Notes: generated from the sequence alone by a model not told the origin. DNA of 64,000 nt from Symbiodinium microadriaticum (GCA_001939145.1 LSRX01000169.1:697847-761846); one strand, 5' to 3'. Shown: positions 34,237-46,561, counted from the stretch's first letter. Numbers and translations: made by a program.

Positions 34237-34496
34237 GGTTTAGGGTTTAGGGTTTTAGGGATTTAGGGGTTTAGGGTGTAGGGTTTAGGGTTTAGGGGCC
34301 TGTACCAGAGAGTCCACATTGTCATGCCTTTGCGGACCCACGACGACTCTTCGAGCCGAAGAGAAGCAATCATCATAGAGACCCTTGTTAGAGGGACAAG
34401 GGGCCTAAGCCCCTAAACACTACAGCCCTAAACCCTAAAACCCTACAGCCCTAAACCCTAAACCCCTAAACCAACCCCCTAAACCCTAAACCCTCG
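34237..34496. repeat. Inverted pair of telomere-like tracts
   Basis: TTTAGGG at 34237-34292 faces CCCTAAA at 34412-34496. Confidence 0.85.
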
Positions 34497-34595
34497 CCCC
34501 AGAGGCTCCCCTAAGATGCAACCAGGCTCAGCAAAGACTCCGCAAGACTCCAGGGCCGGAGGAGATCGGGGTGGACGCAGGCCGGTTTAGGGTTT

Positions 34596-34720
34596 AGGGG
34601 TCCAGGGTTTGTAGCAGAGGGGTTTAGGGTGTAGGGCTTTTTAAATAAGCTTTGTAACAGAGGGGTTTAGGGTTTAGGGCTTTTGTAATAGGGTTTGTAA
34701 CAGAGGGGTCTAGGGTCTTA
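34596..34720 (+). repeat. About 44-bp degenerate repeat with telomere-like core
   Basis: GTTTGTAGCAGAGGGGTTTA and variants (TTTGTAACAGAGGGGTTTAG, TTTGTAACAGAGGGGTCTAG) recur near 34608, 34652 and 34695. Confidence 0.7.
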
Positions 34721-34808
34721 GGGCGTTTTTTAGAATAGAGGGCGTTTATCAATTTTATCAGGGTCCCTTTACAAGGGTGTTTATGGGGGTTACTAAAAGG
34801 GTTCTGTT

Positions 34809-34922
34809 GTTTAGGGGCCTGAAATAATTAGAATAGGGTTTTGCGGTACATTGTAATGAAACTTTTTGGAAGGATCCCATTTTGGGGGACAGATGTTGGC
34901 AATTGTTGAGGCTTCTACCTTA
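34809..34922. mobile_element. Family B element, diverged
   Basis: TTAGGGGCCTGAAATAATTA then GAATAGGGTTTTGCGG at the left; TTGTTGAGGCTTCTACCTTA at the right. Confidence 0.6.
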
Positions 34923-35987
34923 ACTCTAAACCCCCATACCCTGGCTTTCAGACATGCTTGGGCCCCCCTGCTTGGTGCTCTTGATGCGCTTCTTCTGAGG
35001 GGTCTGCCAGCCTTTGCTGTCGAGCAGGGACAGGGTTGAAATTAGGGCTTTGGGGGTTTAGGGTTTGGGTTTAGGGGGAATCAGAATCCCACATGAACAA
35101 GAGTGCTTGTAGAAGCGGGTTCTGAACCCTACCCACCTTAAATCCCACCCAGAAGGGCAGAAACGGATCGATCCCCCAACAGGAATGCCAAGTAGCAGCT
35201 GTTCTAAAGCAGTTCTCCCTTTCAGTGGAAGTAGTGCCAGACTATAGAACAACTGGCCATGGACAGCTTTACTTTCGTTTTATGGTTCAGGTTTAGGGCT
35301 TTAGGGTTTAGGATGCTGCACCTCCCACTGGCACGTGGCCTGGAGACCTTCTACGGGTCCGCAGAAAGACTGCCCTTCGTACGAAGACAGACACCCGAAA
35401 CCCGAAACCCCTAAACCTAAACCCCTAAGCCCCACACTCGAAGCCCCAAATCCCCTACAAAGCCGTAGATCCCAGACTTCCCAAACCCTGAACCAATAAT
35501 GAAAGAACGGTGCGGGATCCCTCTGTCTTCCCTTCCTCCTGGCCTCCGAAGTAGACCACACCGACACCTTCCGCCCCGTGGTGACCTTACTGGGCTCAGG
35601 GTTTAGGGAGCTGGGTGGCTTGAAGGTGCAGGGGGCTGAGGGCTGAGGTGGCTTGAGGTCTGACGGGCGAGGGATGAAAAAAAAGGGGTGAACAAAAGCC
35701 ATTTTCTGAATCTGCTTCAATGTGTCCTTACGGTTGGCCCACGGCCCACGGCTTCCCCCATAAGGGGACCTTTCCCACTGTCTTTCCTTTTGCGTAGAGC
35801 TTCAATCAATCCCTAAACCCCTAAACCGAGCACTGAGGCGGCGACCGAAGACGATGTTCGTGAGGCTGCCTACATCCGCTTCTGATAAAAAACTCTGGGG
35901 GTTTAGGGGCTTAGGGCTTAGGGTTTCGGGGAGCTGCTCGAAGGAGGCAGGCTTCTCTAGGGGCTCCAAGAAGGGGCTCGAAGAAAA

Positions 35988-36102
35988 AAAAGGGGCCTTG
36001 AGTGGCTAGAAGAGGGTTTTTTTTGGGGGGGTTATATTATAGACTATACTTCGTTTAAAGAACGTTATGATAGAGTATTGATGTTTAGTTAGGTGCCTGT
36101 AG
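35988..36102. mobile_element. Family B-like element, diverged
   Basis: AAAGGGGCCTTGAGTGGCTA then GAAGAGGGTTTTTTTTGGGG; right end TTAGTTAGGTGCCTGTAG. Confidence 0.45.
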
Positions 36103-36262
36103 CACTAGGGTTCTTTAAGTGCGTCAGTGCTGGAGCTTTCAGGGCTTTAGGCTTTCTGGGCGGTTTGAGACTTGAGCATTTCCTGAGGTTTCAAGCCTAC
36201 ATATACTTGACCGCGATACACTCACAACCCAAACCCGACTACTGCACCCTACATCCCAGGAC

Positions 36263-36365
36263 TCAAGCCCTAAACCCTAAAACCCTAAGCCCTAAACCCG
36301 AAACCCTAAGCCCTAAACCCCTAGACCCCTTAACCCTAAACCCGAAACCCTAAACCCCTTAAGCC
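36263..36365 (-). repeat. Telomere-like CCCTAAA tract
   Basis: CCCTAAA mixed with CCCGAAA and CCCTAAG variants; a frame through it reads NPKTLSPKPETLSPKP, the translation of the repeat. Confidence 0.85.
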
Positions 36366-36502
36366 CTAGAGATTTTGGGGGGGCCTTGCGTGTTGGAGCA
36401 GAAGGGGGCCGGTATGAGGCTCAGCTTCCTGGACCCAAGATCTCCCAAAGCAAGAAAGAAACCCACCATAGTGCACGCCCAAAACGCGCAAAAAGACACT
36501 CT

Positions 36503-36593
36503 AGTGTTTAGGGTTTTTCAATAAGTTTAGTGTTTAGGGTTTTTTAAATAAGTTTAGTGTTTGGCTTTTTAAATAACTTTCGTGTTTAGGGCT
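36503..36593 (+). repeat. 25-28 bp tandem repeat
   Basis: GTTTAGTGTTTAGGG followed by a T-run and AAATAA, repeated about four times with changes. Confidence 0.75.
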
Positions 36594-37197
36594 TAGCCTA
36601 CAATCATACCCCGATGTGAACCCCGCTCCGCCCCTGCGCCCTGTAGGAACCTTTGCAGCTCAAGAAGACCCAGAAAAAAGAGAAACAGCAGCAGCCCTAC
36701 TCGAAACACGTTCAAAGCCGCATACAGCCGATCTGCACCCTCAAGGACGCTAACCCCAAATAAACCCCTAAAGCCCCCAAACCACTCCCAAACCCCTTAC
36801 CCTAAATCTCCTCTTGCGCCTTGAAGGATCCGCTTTGCATTCTTGGCGGAGGTGTACCGCGTGACCGCGCAGACCTCACGAAAGTTCTTAGCCGCTCGGC
36901 GAACGGAAACTCTCCACCTCGAGGGGCCCTCATACTTAGAAGAGGGCTCCTTTTAAAAGGGCCTTGTGCGGGTTACTATGAAGGGCTCTATAACAGAGGG
37001 GCCTTGATCTCATCGGAAGGGCAGGTTTTTCTTTCACTTGTTCGGGCTCAGAGGTTCGGGTGCTGACCGTGACGCTTTGAGTCCTCATAGGACCTGTCTT
37101 GGAGCGGGGGGAGGGGGGTTGGCCGAGTAGCTAGGTTACTTACAACTGGGATTATGAGTGCGCGAACCTGCCTGATTGGGGTGACCCTATCGTTAAT

Positions 37198-37590
37198 ACA
37201 TATATATATATATATATATACATGTATATATACACACATATATATGTATATATATATATATGTATACACATACAGAAGCGTGTACTATGCGTGTATGCAT
37301 ATAAATACCTGTACTCAGTCGTGACTATAAATACAAGTATGTGATACATGTATGTAGATGGACAGATAGATAGACAGATAGATAGATAGATACAAAATTA
37401 AATAGATAGATAAACAGGTAGATAGATAGATAGATCAATATATAAATAGATAGATCGATAGATAGATAGATCGACAGATAGATAGATAGGCAGGCAGGCA
37501 GGCAGGCAGGCAGGTAGGCAGGTAGGTAGGTAGGTAGGTAGGTAGAAATAGAGAGATAGAGATATCGAGAAAGATATAGATGCAGGTAGA
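37198..37590. repeat. TA and GATA/GGCA/GGTA microsatellites
   Basis: (TA)n at 37198-37262; (GATA)n at 37360-37490; (GGCA)n at 37489-37512; (GGTA)n at 37512-37546; (GA)-rich to 37590. Confidence 0.9.
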
Positions 37591-38162
37591 GATACGTATA
37601 AACGCATCTCCAATTATGACCTACTTCCATGCAGCCTTGATTCAGCCCCATGCCGAAGAGCTGACAGGGTGAGGAACAGGCGCATGCACGCATGCACTGT
37701 TGTACCAAGTAAAGATATCTCCTCTGGCTCCTGTCACACTGGAACTCTCATTCAATGATGATACCTCTCAATTAAGGTCCCTAAGCAGCTATGTTATGGT
37801 AAAATTCACAAGTTGGTGCCAGGGTTTCAGAAGAATCTGTAGCGTAGACGGTCGACGACGGTATACACTGTTTTCATGACACCCTGTGCAAGGAGTAGAA
37901 CCGGGCTTGCAGGATGTTGGTACCAACCTCTCGATCCAGGAAACGATCTCCTGATGACGTGAACGCTCGCTACTACGGGGCAGAGGCGATCATCGTCAAC
38001 GCTGTCCGGAATCCTCGAAACTCAACAGCACACACAACTCAAGGGCAAGCCAAGTTTCCGTGTAGTGATCTCTCAGAACGCCCTTGAACTCGAAGGTGTT
38101 GGAAGTGGAACCTGCAGGCACGACAAGCCAAGCCAGCTCTGCAGGCAGATGTCTTGAACTTT

Positions 38163-38250
38163 TAGGTTTTAGGGTTTAGGTTCAGGACTTTTAGGGTTTA
38201 GGGTTTAGGGTTTAGGGTTTAGGGCCTAAGTTTAGGGTTGAGGTTTAGGA
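38163..38250 (+). repeat. Telomere-like TTTAGGG tract
   Basis: Mostly TTTAGGG with a few GGACTTTTAGG variants. Confidence 0.85.
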
Positions 38251-38724
38251 TCCTCTTGCCGGTGCTCAGAATCAGGTGAGCCTCACAGCAAGTAAGAGCT
38301 TGCCATTATCAGCATCCTGCGCATCATGGCACCCGAGGTGACTATGCACACTGGCCAGCATTGCCGAAGCCCTATACACACTCAGAATCCCGAATATCCT
38401 CAACTTATTTGAAAGCTTCGCATCTCTACCCTCGAGCACCTTGGACGAACTTGATGGCAGACTTTGCTCCGTAGCCTCTGGCCGTGTATGTCTTCACCTG
38501 CGCAGTAAAGCTACCAATGCTTCCGGTTCGGACATGAAGACAGCAAGGGGTGCGCAAGGAATCTACACTCTCAAGCCCGCAAACGATTACGTCTCCATGA
38601 TGCCCAAAGACAAACAGAGCTCAGCTCGCGGTACGTTTGCAAGTGTACTGTTCATAACTCAACCCTCCATCCCCAAGCCCTCCTCCGAAAAAAAAGGCCC
38701 AAGCCCCAACACTGGCCTCAAACT

Positions 38725-38990
38725 CCCTAAACCCCTAAACCCCAAAACCCTAAACCCTAAAACCCTAACCCCTAAACCCCTAAACCCCTAAACCTAAACC
38801 CTTAAACCCTAGATCCTCAAACCCTAAACCCCTAAACTCCCTTCGCCGAGAGACTCCCCAGTTGCCCTTACCCCAGTAGTCGCCGACACCTCGGGTGAAA
38901 GCCGGAAGAGCTTCAAGGGGAAACGGCCTCCTTTTCGGTTTAGGGTTTAGGGTTCAGGGTTCAGGGTTTCGGGTTTCGGGCTTAGGGTGA
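38725..38990. repeat. Telomere-like tracts in opposite orientation
   Basis: CCCTAAA at 38725-38839, then TTTAGGG/TTCAGGG at 38937-38990, here diverging rather than facing. Confidence 0.85.
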
Positions 38991-39024
38991 AAGCCGGATT
39001 TGATTCCTCTAAGGGTCCCCTGAA

Positions 39025-39141
39025 CTGGGTTGGTTGTTAAGGGATTTACTTTTAAGTTACTATAATACGGATATATAACAAACAAATAATAGGGTTTCCT
39101 TACTAGTGTAACTTAAATTAAATCCCTTAACAAGAACCCAG
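39025..39141. mobile_element. Family F palindromic MITE-like element
   Basis: Left CTGGGTTGGTTGTTAAGGGA, right TCCCTTAACAAGAACCCAG; inner TTTACTTTTAAGTTAC and GTGTAACTTAAATTAAA also pair. Only one copy seen. Confidence 0.75.
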
Positions 39142-39963
39142 CAAAGGTTTCGTAGAAGAGTTCCTATTGGTACAATAGAAGGGTTCTAGAAGGCTGCAAG
39201 ATGCTGGGCGTGGGTTTCTGGCCCGTTGTTAGATTGGCCCTTTGAAGCCCCTGAAAAATATTCGTACTAGGTTGTTGTGGGTTCACTTTCAGATTGAAGG
39301 TTTTGGGGCGGAGGGGAGCAGGATTTTTTCCCAAGCCTTCATTCTGCCCTGCCACGGAGCCGGGCGGTACCGAGAAACTCCGAAACCGCTCAAGGTTTAG
39401 GGCTTAGGGTTTGGGGTTCTTGGGTTTTTTGGGTTTTAGGGTTTTAGGGTTTTAGGGTTTGGGGCCCTGGAATCGACAGGCCGCTGGCATTGCTGGCTTT
39501 CTGCATCCAGGTGTGAAGCCCGAATAGGTGCGAACACCGGACTCTCTTTTCTAAAGTGTGCCCTAGAACCCAAATCTAGATGTTGAAGAACACTAAAGTG
39601 GGCTTATATCTCAACAGAATGAGCATGTTGAGTCACCCCATGGGCTTCCAGATGCCTAAGGGACACTCCACATCCTGAAGTCTCCAGGGGCCTAGGAACC
39701 CCTCCTTGAAGAACACTGCCTCAAACCATGGTCCCTGGGCAGACTTCTGAGCCGCAGCACTGCTCTTCCAGTTCCTTCCTGCGCGCATGGTAGATTTCAA
39801 GAACGCCTCTGAATTCGGTGTTGCATCAAAGTGTATCTAGGGCCGCTTCTTGTAAATGCTAGCGCGGGCGTCCATGGGGTCTTTGGTGGGACTGGTCATC
39901 AAATCCCTACCTCCTATACAACTAGTAAGAGCACTCAGCGCGACAGCAGCCAATCGCAACTAC

Positions 39964-40053
39964 GGTGGGTTTAGGGTTGAGGGTTTAGGGGTTTAGGGTT
40001 TAGGGGTTTGGGGTTTAGGGGTTTAGGGTTTAGGGTTTAGGGTTTAGGGTTTA
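39964..40053 (+). repeat. Telomere-like TTTAGGG tract
   Basis: TTTAGGG and TTTAGGGG units, mostly perfect. Confidence 0.9.
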
Positions 40054-40828
40054 GGGATAGATGAGCGAACGGGGGCGCCTGGTCCTGCATTGCAGGTAGT
40101 GGCAAACAGCAGGAACAACAGCCATCATCACACTCCGGCGACAAGATTTCTCGCGACGGAATGGTGACGCAAACCACCGAGGAGCACTAGCAGTAACTGG
40201 AAGTACATAGTAGGAGTCTAAGTTACTAAGTGTCTAAGTCCCAAACTCTGCATATCCCGAGCCAGCCACCGTAGTTTTCCGGTGGGCCCTGTGAAAGAAG
40301 CAATTCCTGATTTTCTACCACTCCGTCTCAACCAAAAGGGCAGAACAAAAACCAACATTCCTCAAAGAGCTTAAAACCCCCACCGGCGCAGCAGCAACAG
40401 CGGAGAGTACACAGAAGTAGGATACGAAAACCTAAAACCCTGCGTTTCGGAGCCTTCAGGAGCAGTGTCGGGACCCTAAACCCTGTACTGCCCTCATGGT
40501 GTCGGGCTCAGGGGCATACGGGGTCTGATAGTAAACTTTCAGTTTCCTTCTACAAACCCGACTAAAACTGATTCCCTGTTGGGGCTATGCTAAAAATGAT
40601 CATTCGTTTAATCCTTAATGGGTTTTATTATAACAAAAATGTAAAAATTGTATCCAACAGGGACCCAGAAAACCCGAAAGCTTGGACCACAAATTCCGAA
40701 GTCCAGCCGAAGGATCTGCGGTTCCGACCCAAGAGGGTGAGGAGAGGAGGCTTCCGACTTAAAACTGACGGGATCAAGGTCAAGGGCTCCAGTTAATTGG
40801 GCTCTGGGTCAGGGGTTTCGGTTTCCAT

Positions 40829-40946
40829 AGGGTTTAGGGGTTTAGGGGTTTAGGGTTTAGGGTTTAGGGTTTAGGGGTTTAGGGTTTAGGGGTTTAGGGG
40901 TTTAGGGTTTAGGGTTTTAGGGTTTAGGGTTTAGGGGTTTAGGGGT
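40829..40946 (+). repeat. Telomere-like TTTAGGG tract bracketed by direct repeats
   Basis: About sixteen TTTAGGG/TTTAGGGG units. TCGGTTTCCAT stands immediately before (40818) and immediately after (40948). Confidence 0.9.
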
Positions 40947-41577
40947 ATCGGTTTCCATGGGTTTGGTGATTCAGGACCCCAAGCCCTGTTTCCCTCTCTG
41001 GCTTCGCGGGCTTTAGGGTTTAGGGGCTTTTATTTTATGGATGAGCTAAACTAAACCCTAAACTAAACCCTGAACCAGTTCATGTTTTCTGCCTTTGGGG
41101 CTTGGTGTTAGGACCTTCGCCTTGAGGTTCTAGGGACCCTCTTCTCCTGCCATGGAACCGAACACTGGCCCCAAAGCCCAAAACCCTAAAACCCCTATAT
41201 AAGCCAAAAAAGCACTAAAGCCCCAAAGCCCCAAAAAAAACACCAAAACCCCTAAGCCCAAAACCTTAAAACCCCCTCAAAAAGGCCCGAAAGCCGGCCC
41301 TCTTGTCCTGCATTTTCGCTCTTGAACCATGCCACGATCTTCTTCCCGGGAAAGCCGGTCTGCCAGGGACGGGCTTCGGGCTGGGCCCTGAAACGCATAG
41401 CATTCCTAAGCTGGAAACCCTACAGACCGATCAAAAACCCGTCAACGCCCCCCAACAACACAACAACTCCAAGCCTTCCACCGCCAAACCCTAAGATACA
41501 GCTATAGGTATCGATATAGAGATTGATAATGGAGATATAGAGAGATGTAGATACAGAGACATACAATACAGATAACC

Positions 41578-41702
41578 CTAAACCCTAAACCCTAAACCTT
41601 ATACCCTAAAGCCTAAACCCTAAACCCTAAACCCTGTACCTATAAACCTTGACACAAACCCTAAACCCTAAACCTATACCCTATACCCTATAAGCCTTGA
41701 CG
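41578..41702 (-). repeat. Telomere-like CCCTAAA tract, duplicated segment
   Basis: CCCTAAA runs with ACCTATAAACCTTGACAC recurring in altered form near 41690. Confidence 0.8.
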
Positions 41703-41768
41703 CGCCCGAGAGCGCCTTCAGGAAGCCTGTGTTCCGAAGCAATAGGGAACGGCGCAGTCAAACCCCTT

Positions 41769-41879
41769 CCCAGAGAGCCCAATACCCCTTAAATAAGGAC
41801 TATACACTAAAATTATAGGAGCCATTATCTTATGATTTTAAGGTATGTTCCTTAATTAAAGGGTGTTGGGCTCTCTGGG
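41769..41879. mobile_element. Family D palindromic MITE-like element, copy 2
   Basis: CCCAGAGAGCCCAATACCCC inverted as GGGTGTTGGGCTCTCTGGG; TTAAATAAGGA pairs with TCCTTAATTAA. Confidence 0.88.
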
Positions 41880-42966
41880 TTGCAGATTCAGGGAAACATC
41901 GAAAAGCCTTATAGAACTCCTTGAGAAAGCCCGTTTACACAGCAGCTAACAAAACCCCGATCGCTTGAATACCTGCAATGTAGACCCTTTCGGTTTATGG
42001 TCCAATATAAGACTATGCAATATATTATGATATAAGACTATATGATCTAGAGCAGTAGCTTCGAGAACTTGAAAAACGCCAAAAAATCCATTTAGGGCTT
42101 GAAATTAATTCAGGGGTTCGGATTTACGGCTGAAGACTTACATCCAATGCAACGACCCCCAAACCCATGACAAAACACTGTCACGCCCCTTTGCCTTGAC
42201 GTTGTTGGCAGGGTGAGGACTGACGAGCATGTCATGACTCTTCAGGTGGCAGCCTTCGCGGCTGATTTTTCGGACGGTTTGTTCGGCGGGCGTCCTTTGC
42301 GGCATCTTCGGGTTGAGGAGAAAAAGGGTGCGTTCGGGATCCTGAGGCATCTTTAATCTTGTGGAAAAGGAGTCTTTGGTGACTTCATCATGTGGCATCG
42401 AATGCCTCTGAACTCCTTTTCACAACACCACAGGCCGCCTCCACATTTGCCACCGCCCTCGAGCACCTCGTCAATGAGGGTAGTTCTTTCAAGAAGGCCC
42501 CTTTCACGGTTTAGGGTTTAGGGTTCAGGGTTTAGGGAGTTTAGGGTTTAGGGAGTACGGCACCCTGATTGAAAAGGACCCTAAAAGGAACGTTCCCATG
42601 AAGCGTGCGCAGAAGAGCCCCTTCAGCCTTCCCCTTCCATACACTTTCGGGGACCTCAGCCGCTCAAGAACATCTTTAAAACCAAGACAAAACAACATCT
42701 TATAGTCTAGTATAGTCTTAGTATGGTGTCTTACAGGATGCTATAGTGTATTGTAGTACAAGATCGTAGATTCAAGTATTGCCCATGGATGCAAGAGACA
42801 CGCAGGAGGTTGTGCGCAACTAAGCTGCCTGGACATGACCTGATCTGGAGGGGGGGCTCGGAATATTCCGGTCTTGTTCCTCAGGGTTCCTGTTCTAGCT
42901 GCAGTACACGAAGTCCCAAAACACTATTCTAAGTCCTGAGGCCGCTGTTGTGATATTCAGCTTATT

Positions 42967-43064
42967 TTTGGGGGTCCTGATAGTAAGGGTCCTGCTATAT
43001 TTTTGGGGTCCTTATAATAAGGGTCCTACTATTTAGGGTACTAGATTAGGGTCCCCCTATTTTC
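42967..43064. mobile_element. Family C element with internal duplication, lacking left end
   Basis: GGGGGTCCTGATAGTAAGGG then a second GGGGTCCTTATAATAAGGG; right end AGGGTCCCCCTATTTTC. Confidence 0.65.
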
Positions 43065-43169
43065 AGGCCAAGGCACAATCTGGCTGGCACCCGTGCACCA
43101 CCATGGGAGATCGCGGGCCCTTCTTCGATGGCTGCGCGATCTGGCCGTGCGGAGATTGACCGAGCTTTA

Positions 43170-43278
43170 CCCAGAGAGCCGAATACCCCTTAAATAAGGA
43201 ATATACCTTAAATTGTAGGGGCCTTAATATTATGATTTAAGGTATACTCCGTAATTAAAGGGTATTGGGCTCTCTGGG
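43170..43278. mobile_element. Family D palindromic MITE-like element, copy 3
   Basis: CCCAGAGAGCCGAATACCCC inverted as GGGTATTGGGCTCTCTGGG. The arms pair almost to the centre (TATACCTTAAAT / ATTTAAGGTATA), so the whole element is a near-perfect hairpin. Confidence 0.9.
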
Positions 43279-43332
43279 TATGCTTCTGCGGACCAGGGAG
43301 TAAGGAATCCTCAGAAGAAAAAGGCAGCTAGA

Positions 43333-43456
43333 ATCATCATCATCATCATCAGCAGCATCGTCATCATGAAAATATTCTTCTTCATCTTCATCACCAGCAG
43401 GACCAATCATCATCATCATCATCATCATCATCAACATCATCAACATCACTGCAATG
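43333..43456. repeat. CAT trinucleotide microsatellite
   Basis: (CAT)n with ATCTTC interruptions; gives Asp, His or Met runs depending on frame. Confidence 0.85.
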
Positions 43457-44553
43457 ATGCACACGACGATGACAACAATCTCTATAAGCTGTATATGGAT
43501 TTTGGAGCCAGCTCGCGTGCACGCTACTTGGATAGGGGTGGTGATCCATTAAACCACGCATAGGCTTCCCTTTTGATTCAACGCGATCCAGAATACGAAG
43601 CAACTGTTGCAGGACTCTCCGTTCTCCCTAAACCCTACGCCCCGAAATCCTGATTGCCTATACCACGAAATCCTGACAAACAAACCCGTAACACCTCCAC
43701 CATGAAACTCCAACTACCTGAAACCCTCCTCCCCCCGACGAACCCTCTAGACCCTTGAGTCCCCAATGTCTAAACATAAGATCTAAACCTACAGCCGGAA
43801 ACCCTGAAACCTGTCAACTTACCTAATTCAATACCTCATACACACCTGCTTAAACTGAGCTCTACAACATAAACGCCCGCACGCCACCCGAACTTCTAAA
43901 CTCCCACTCTTGCCAGGTCCACCTCCCTTCGTTGAAATTGATCGATTTCCAGCTGTGTCCAAGGCAAGAGATCTGCGATCGGGAACGTATGGGCCATAAT
44001 AGCGAGTATCTTATCCTACAGCTCTAAAAATTCATAAGGAACCCTCAAAACAGGATTGGTTCCGAGTCTTGAGCTTTAGGATTTACGGCTTCAGGGGTCA
44101 GGGGAGCGGTTGAGGGTCTGGGCCACTGGGGTGTAACAGTTAGTTAGCGTTTGAGGGCTCAGGGTTTGGCGTTCAGGGCTTGTAGGTTAGGGCGGTTAGG
44201 GGTTTAAATCAAAGCATTGGAGCGATCGCTATCGGGGGGTCAGAGGTTTCCACAATTGCGAGTTGACGCCCACTTTGAGTGGTCACTAGTCTATCTCCTG
44301 ACCCCAAACCCCAACAGCACCCTACCTACAGTCTCCATTGTACTACCTCTTCGAGGTTACCTTCTAGGATCCTACATCTGAAAATGGTGAAACCAAAAAC
44401 TGGAACTACAGTGGAGAATATACGTAACCACCAGTTAACCACCCAAACTCAGAAAGGTCTCCGCATCTCTCCGCTGCCTTGCACGCGGTCTTCCGGCTGC
44501 GACGAGAGAATGACACCTGCCCGGTGTCAAAAAGGAGCGGTGCCTTTACTGGC

Positions 44554-44605
44554 TAATGTAGGGGCCGTAATACTTGGAATAGGGTTTGGGGTATATGCGG
44601 ATAGT
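44554..44605. mobile_element. Family B left half only
   Basis: TAATGTAGGGGCCGTAATAC then GGAATAGGGTTTGGGGTATA, with no matching right arm. Confidence 0.55.
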
Positions 44606-44718
44606 TATTAGGATGATTTTGGGTGTAATTGCCCGGGATTTGTGCGGAGAGTTCTGGTTAAGGGCTTCCTATGGGTCATTGGTTTCAGGCTTTAGGATTT
44701 ACGGTTTAGGGCTTGTCC

Positions 44719-45021
44719 TCACATGCGGCATTCAGAAACTACAGGACCCCCAGTATAGACCGCAAAAAGCCGTGAAGAAAGATCCCGAAACCACCCACAT
44801 GTCTTCGCTTTGCACGGCCTGGTTGCCCGGAGCCAGAAATCCATACCTTGCAAACATGGAGCAGAACTGTCGAGAAAAAAGCCTCCGTCTCCTGTGCTTT
44901 CTTTACTGCAAACCTTGGAGGGTTTCGGCCGCAAAGCCTGGTACAGAACATTCCGCAAAAGGACTTTCTCTTTCACCACCTTCATCAAGACATCCCAAAA
45001 TCTGGGCTTTATATAATGCAT
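44719..45021 (-). CDS. Candidate ORF, unidentified basic protein
   Basis: An ATG-started 100-codon frame in a non-repetitive stretch. It begins MHYIKPRFWDVLMKVVKEKV then LLRNVLYQALRPKPSK, an amphipathic helical segment, and continues to TGDGGFFLDSSAPCLQ and a Cys/Arg-rich end. Possible splice edges occur inside it: AAG|GTTTGC at the end of the helical segment and TTGCAAG|GTATGG after GFFLDSSAPCLQ, so only part may be exon. A second frame across the same DNA (ETEAFFSTVLLHVCK between CACAG and GTATGG) is equally exon-like, so the true reading frame is uncertain. No family recognised. Confidence 0.25.
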   Translation of the reverse strand: MHYIKPRFWDVLMKVVKEKVLLRNVLYQALRPKPSKVCSKESTGDGGFFLDSSAPCLQGMDFWLRATRPCKAKTCGWFRDLSSRLFAVYTGGPVVSECRM

Positions 45022-46245
45022 ACCCAAGATGCACCAGGTCTACACATCTTCTTTTGAGCCGAGGGGCTGTTGCACGTCCAGAGTCACCGCACCCTGCGGA
45101 CGGTAGTTTGCCTTGGACTCGGTGAGTTCGAAACACAGCCTTCTGCCACCTGTCCTGCGACACGCCAGTTCTCAAAACCCAAACCCTAAACCCCGAAACC
45201 CACAACGCTACTGTCCTGTGACATGCCAGCAGCCATGTGCAAAGGCCCCGGCCGCGCATCCGTAGGCCTCGGTGCCCAAGTCGGGCTCTTGACCTCGCGT
45301 TCGGATTCATGCGTGTTTGAGGCTTAGAGTCTTAGAGCCTAGTGGTTAGGAATGTCAATCTGGGAATCAACATCTCAAATGTCATCTACCTAGCGAGGTT
45401 GCCACAGCACCCGTGCTAAACGAGCCGCATGCGGCGGATCCTGCAGACGTCGATCGCTTTGTGTTCAGCAGGAACATGGTTAGTTCTACCTGTGTGTGTG
45501 TGTCAATGTCTCGCGTGTCTGAGCTGAGGCTGTATGCACGGTGTAGCCGTTCTGAAGCACTACCCTACTTAGTATACTTACAAAGCTCCGTGATGGAAAC
45601 CCTAAACCCTAAAGCCTAAAACCTGAGCCCAAACCCTAAACACCGTTACCCAACGCATCCGAGCCGCTTTTCGGCACGGTGATGGCTTTGGGAAACTCAT
45701 ACACCTGCCAGGCTGTGAGGTTACGGCCTTCGGATTGCTGGAAGGGTTCCTGCAAGGACGCGTTCCTACCCATATAAGGGCCATAGTTTCAGAGTTACCA
45801 AGATTTAAAAAGGAATTCCGATATGTTAAAATGCTTGGGTTCACAGTTTGAAGAGTACAACTAGACCACGACGCAGGTGTTATCTGTATGATGGGGGTCG
45901 TGGGCTTAGGGTGGTCGTGAACGGACTGGCATGAGCGAGAAGCTCTTTGGCGCCTCCAGCTTGTGCCATGAAAACTCGCAGTAGCCTGCGTCAGGGGCGC
46001 TCATTCTTAGAGCTTAAGCTTCGGATCTCATTCTCATTCGTTCAAGGCTTGGGATCATTAGAGGGTGTGGTTTCACAATTTGCTTGAGGGCTCACGATCT
46101 GAAGGCTTCAGGAGGAATCTCTCATGAAGGAACCGAATGTCTGCCAGCAATGGAAGGAGAAGACAAGCAGCAAACCACGCAATCTCTGCGAGATATATGC
46201 GAGTGAGCAGCAGCTGAAAAGCGAAGTCTCTCCACACAGAACCCT

Positions 46246-46546
46246 GCACCCTAAACCCATCTAAACCCTAAACCCATAAAAACTCTAAACCCTAAAACCA
46301 TAAAAACCCTAAATCCATCAAAAAACCCTAAACCCTAAAACTGCCTAAAACCATCAAAAACCTTAAACCCTAAACCCATAAACAAAAAAAAAACAAACAA
46401 ACAAAACCTGAGCAGCAGTCGGTGCTAGCGTGTAGATCTTTGGGCCCAGGACTCCGGGTTTAGGGCTTCTCGGATGTTTCGGGCTTGGCCTAAACCCTAA
46501 ACCCTAACCCTAAACCCCTAAACCCTAAACCCTAAACCCTAAACCG
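46246..46546 (-). repeat. Telomere-like CCCTAAA tracts
   Basis: CCCTAAA with CCATAAAAA and CCATCAAAAA variants at 46246-46385, then cleaner copies at 46488-46546. Confidence 0.85.
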
Positions 46547-46561
46547 GCCTAAAAGAAAGTA

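Noticed and set aside
37325..37708. 127-codon Leu/Tyr/Ser/Pro frame
   Set aside because: Translation of GATA, GGCA and GGTA microsatellites.
38441..38791. 116-codon plus-strand frame
   Set aside because: Its second half is NPKTLNPKTL-type translation of CCCTAAA repeats; the first half has no recognisable feature.
42895..42950. Possible further family B remnant (CCCAAAACACTATTCTAAG)
   Set aside because: Only a right-arm fragment; left arm and ends cannot be defined.
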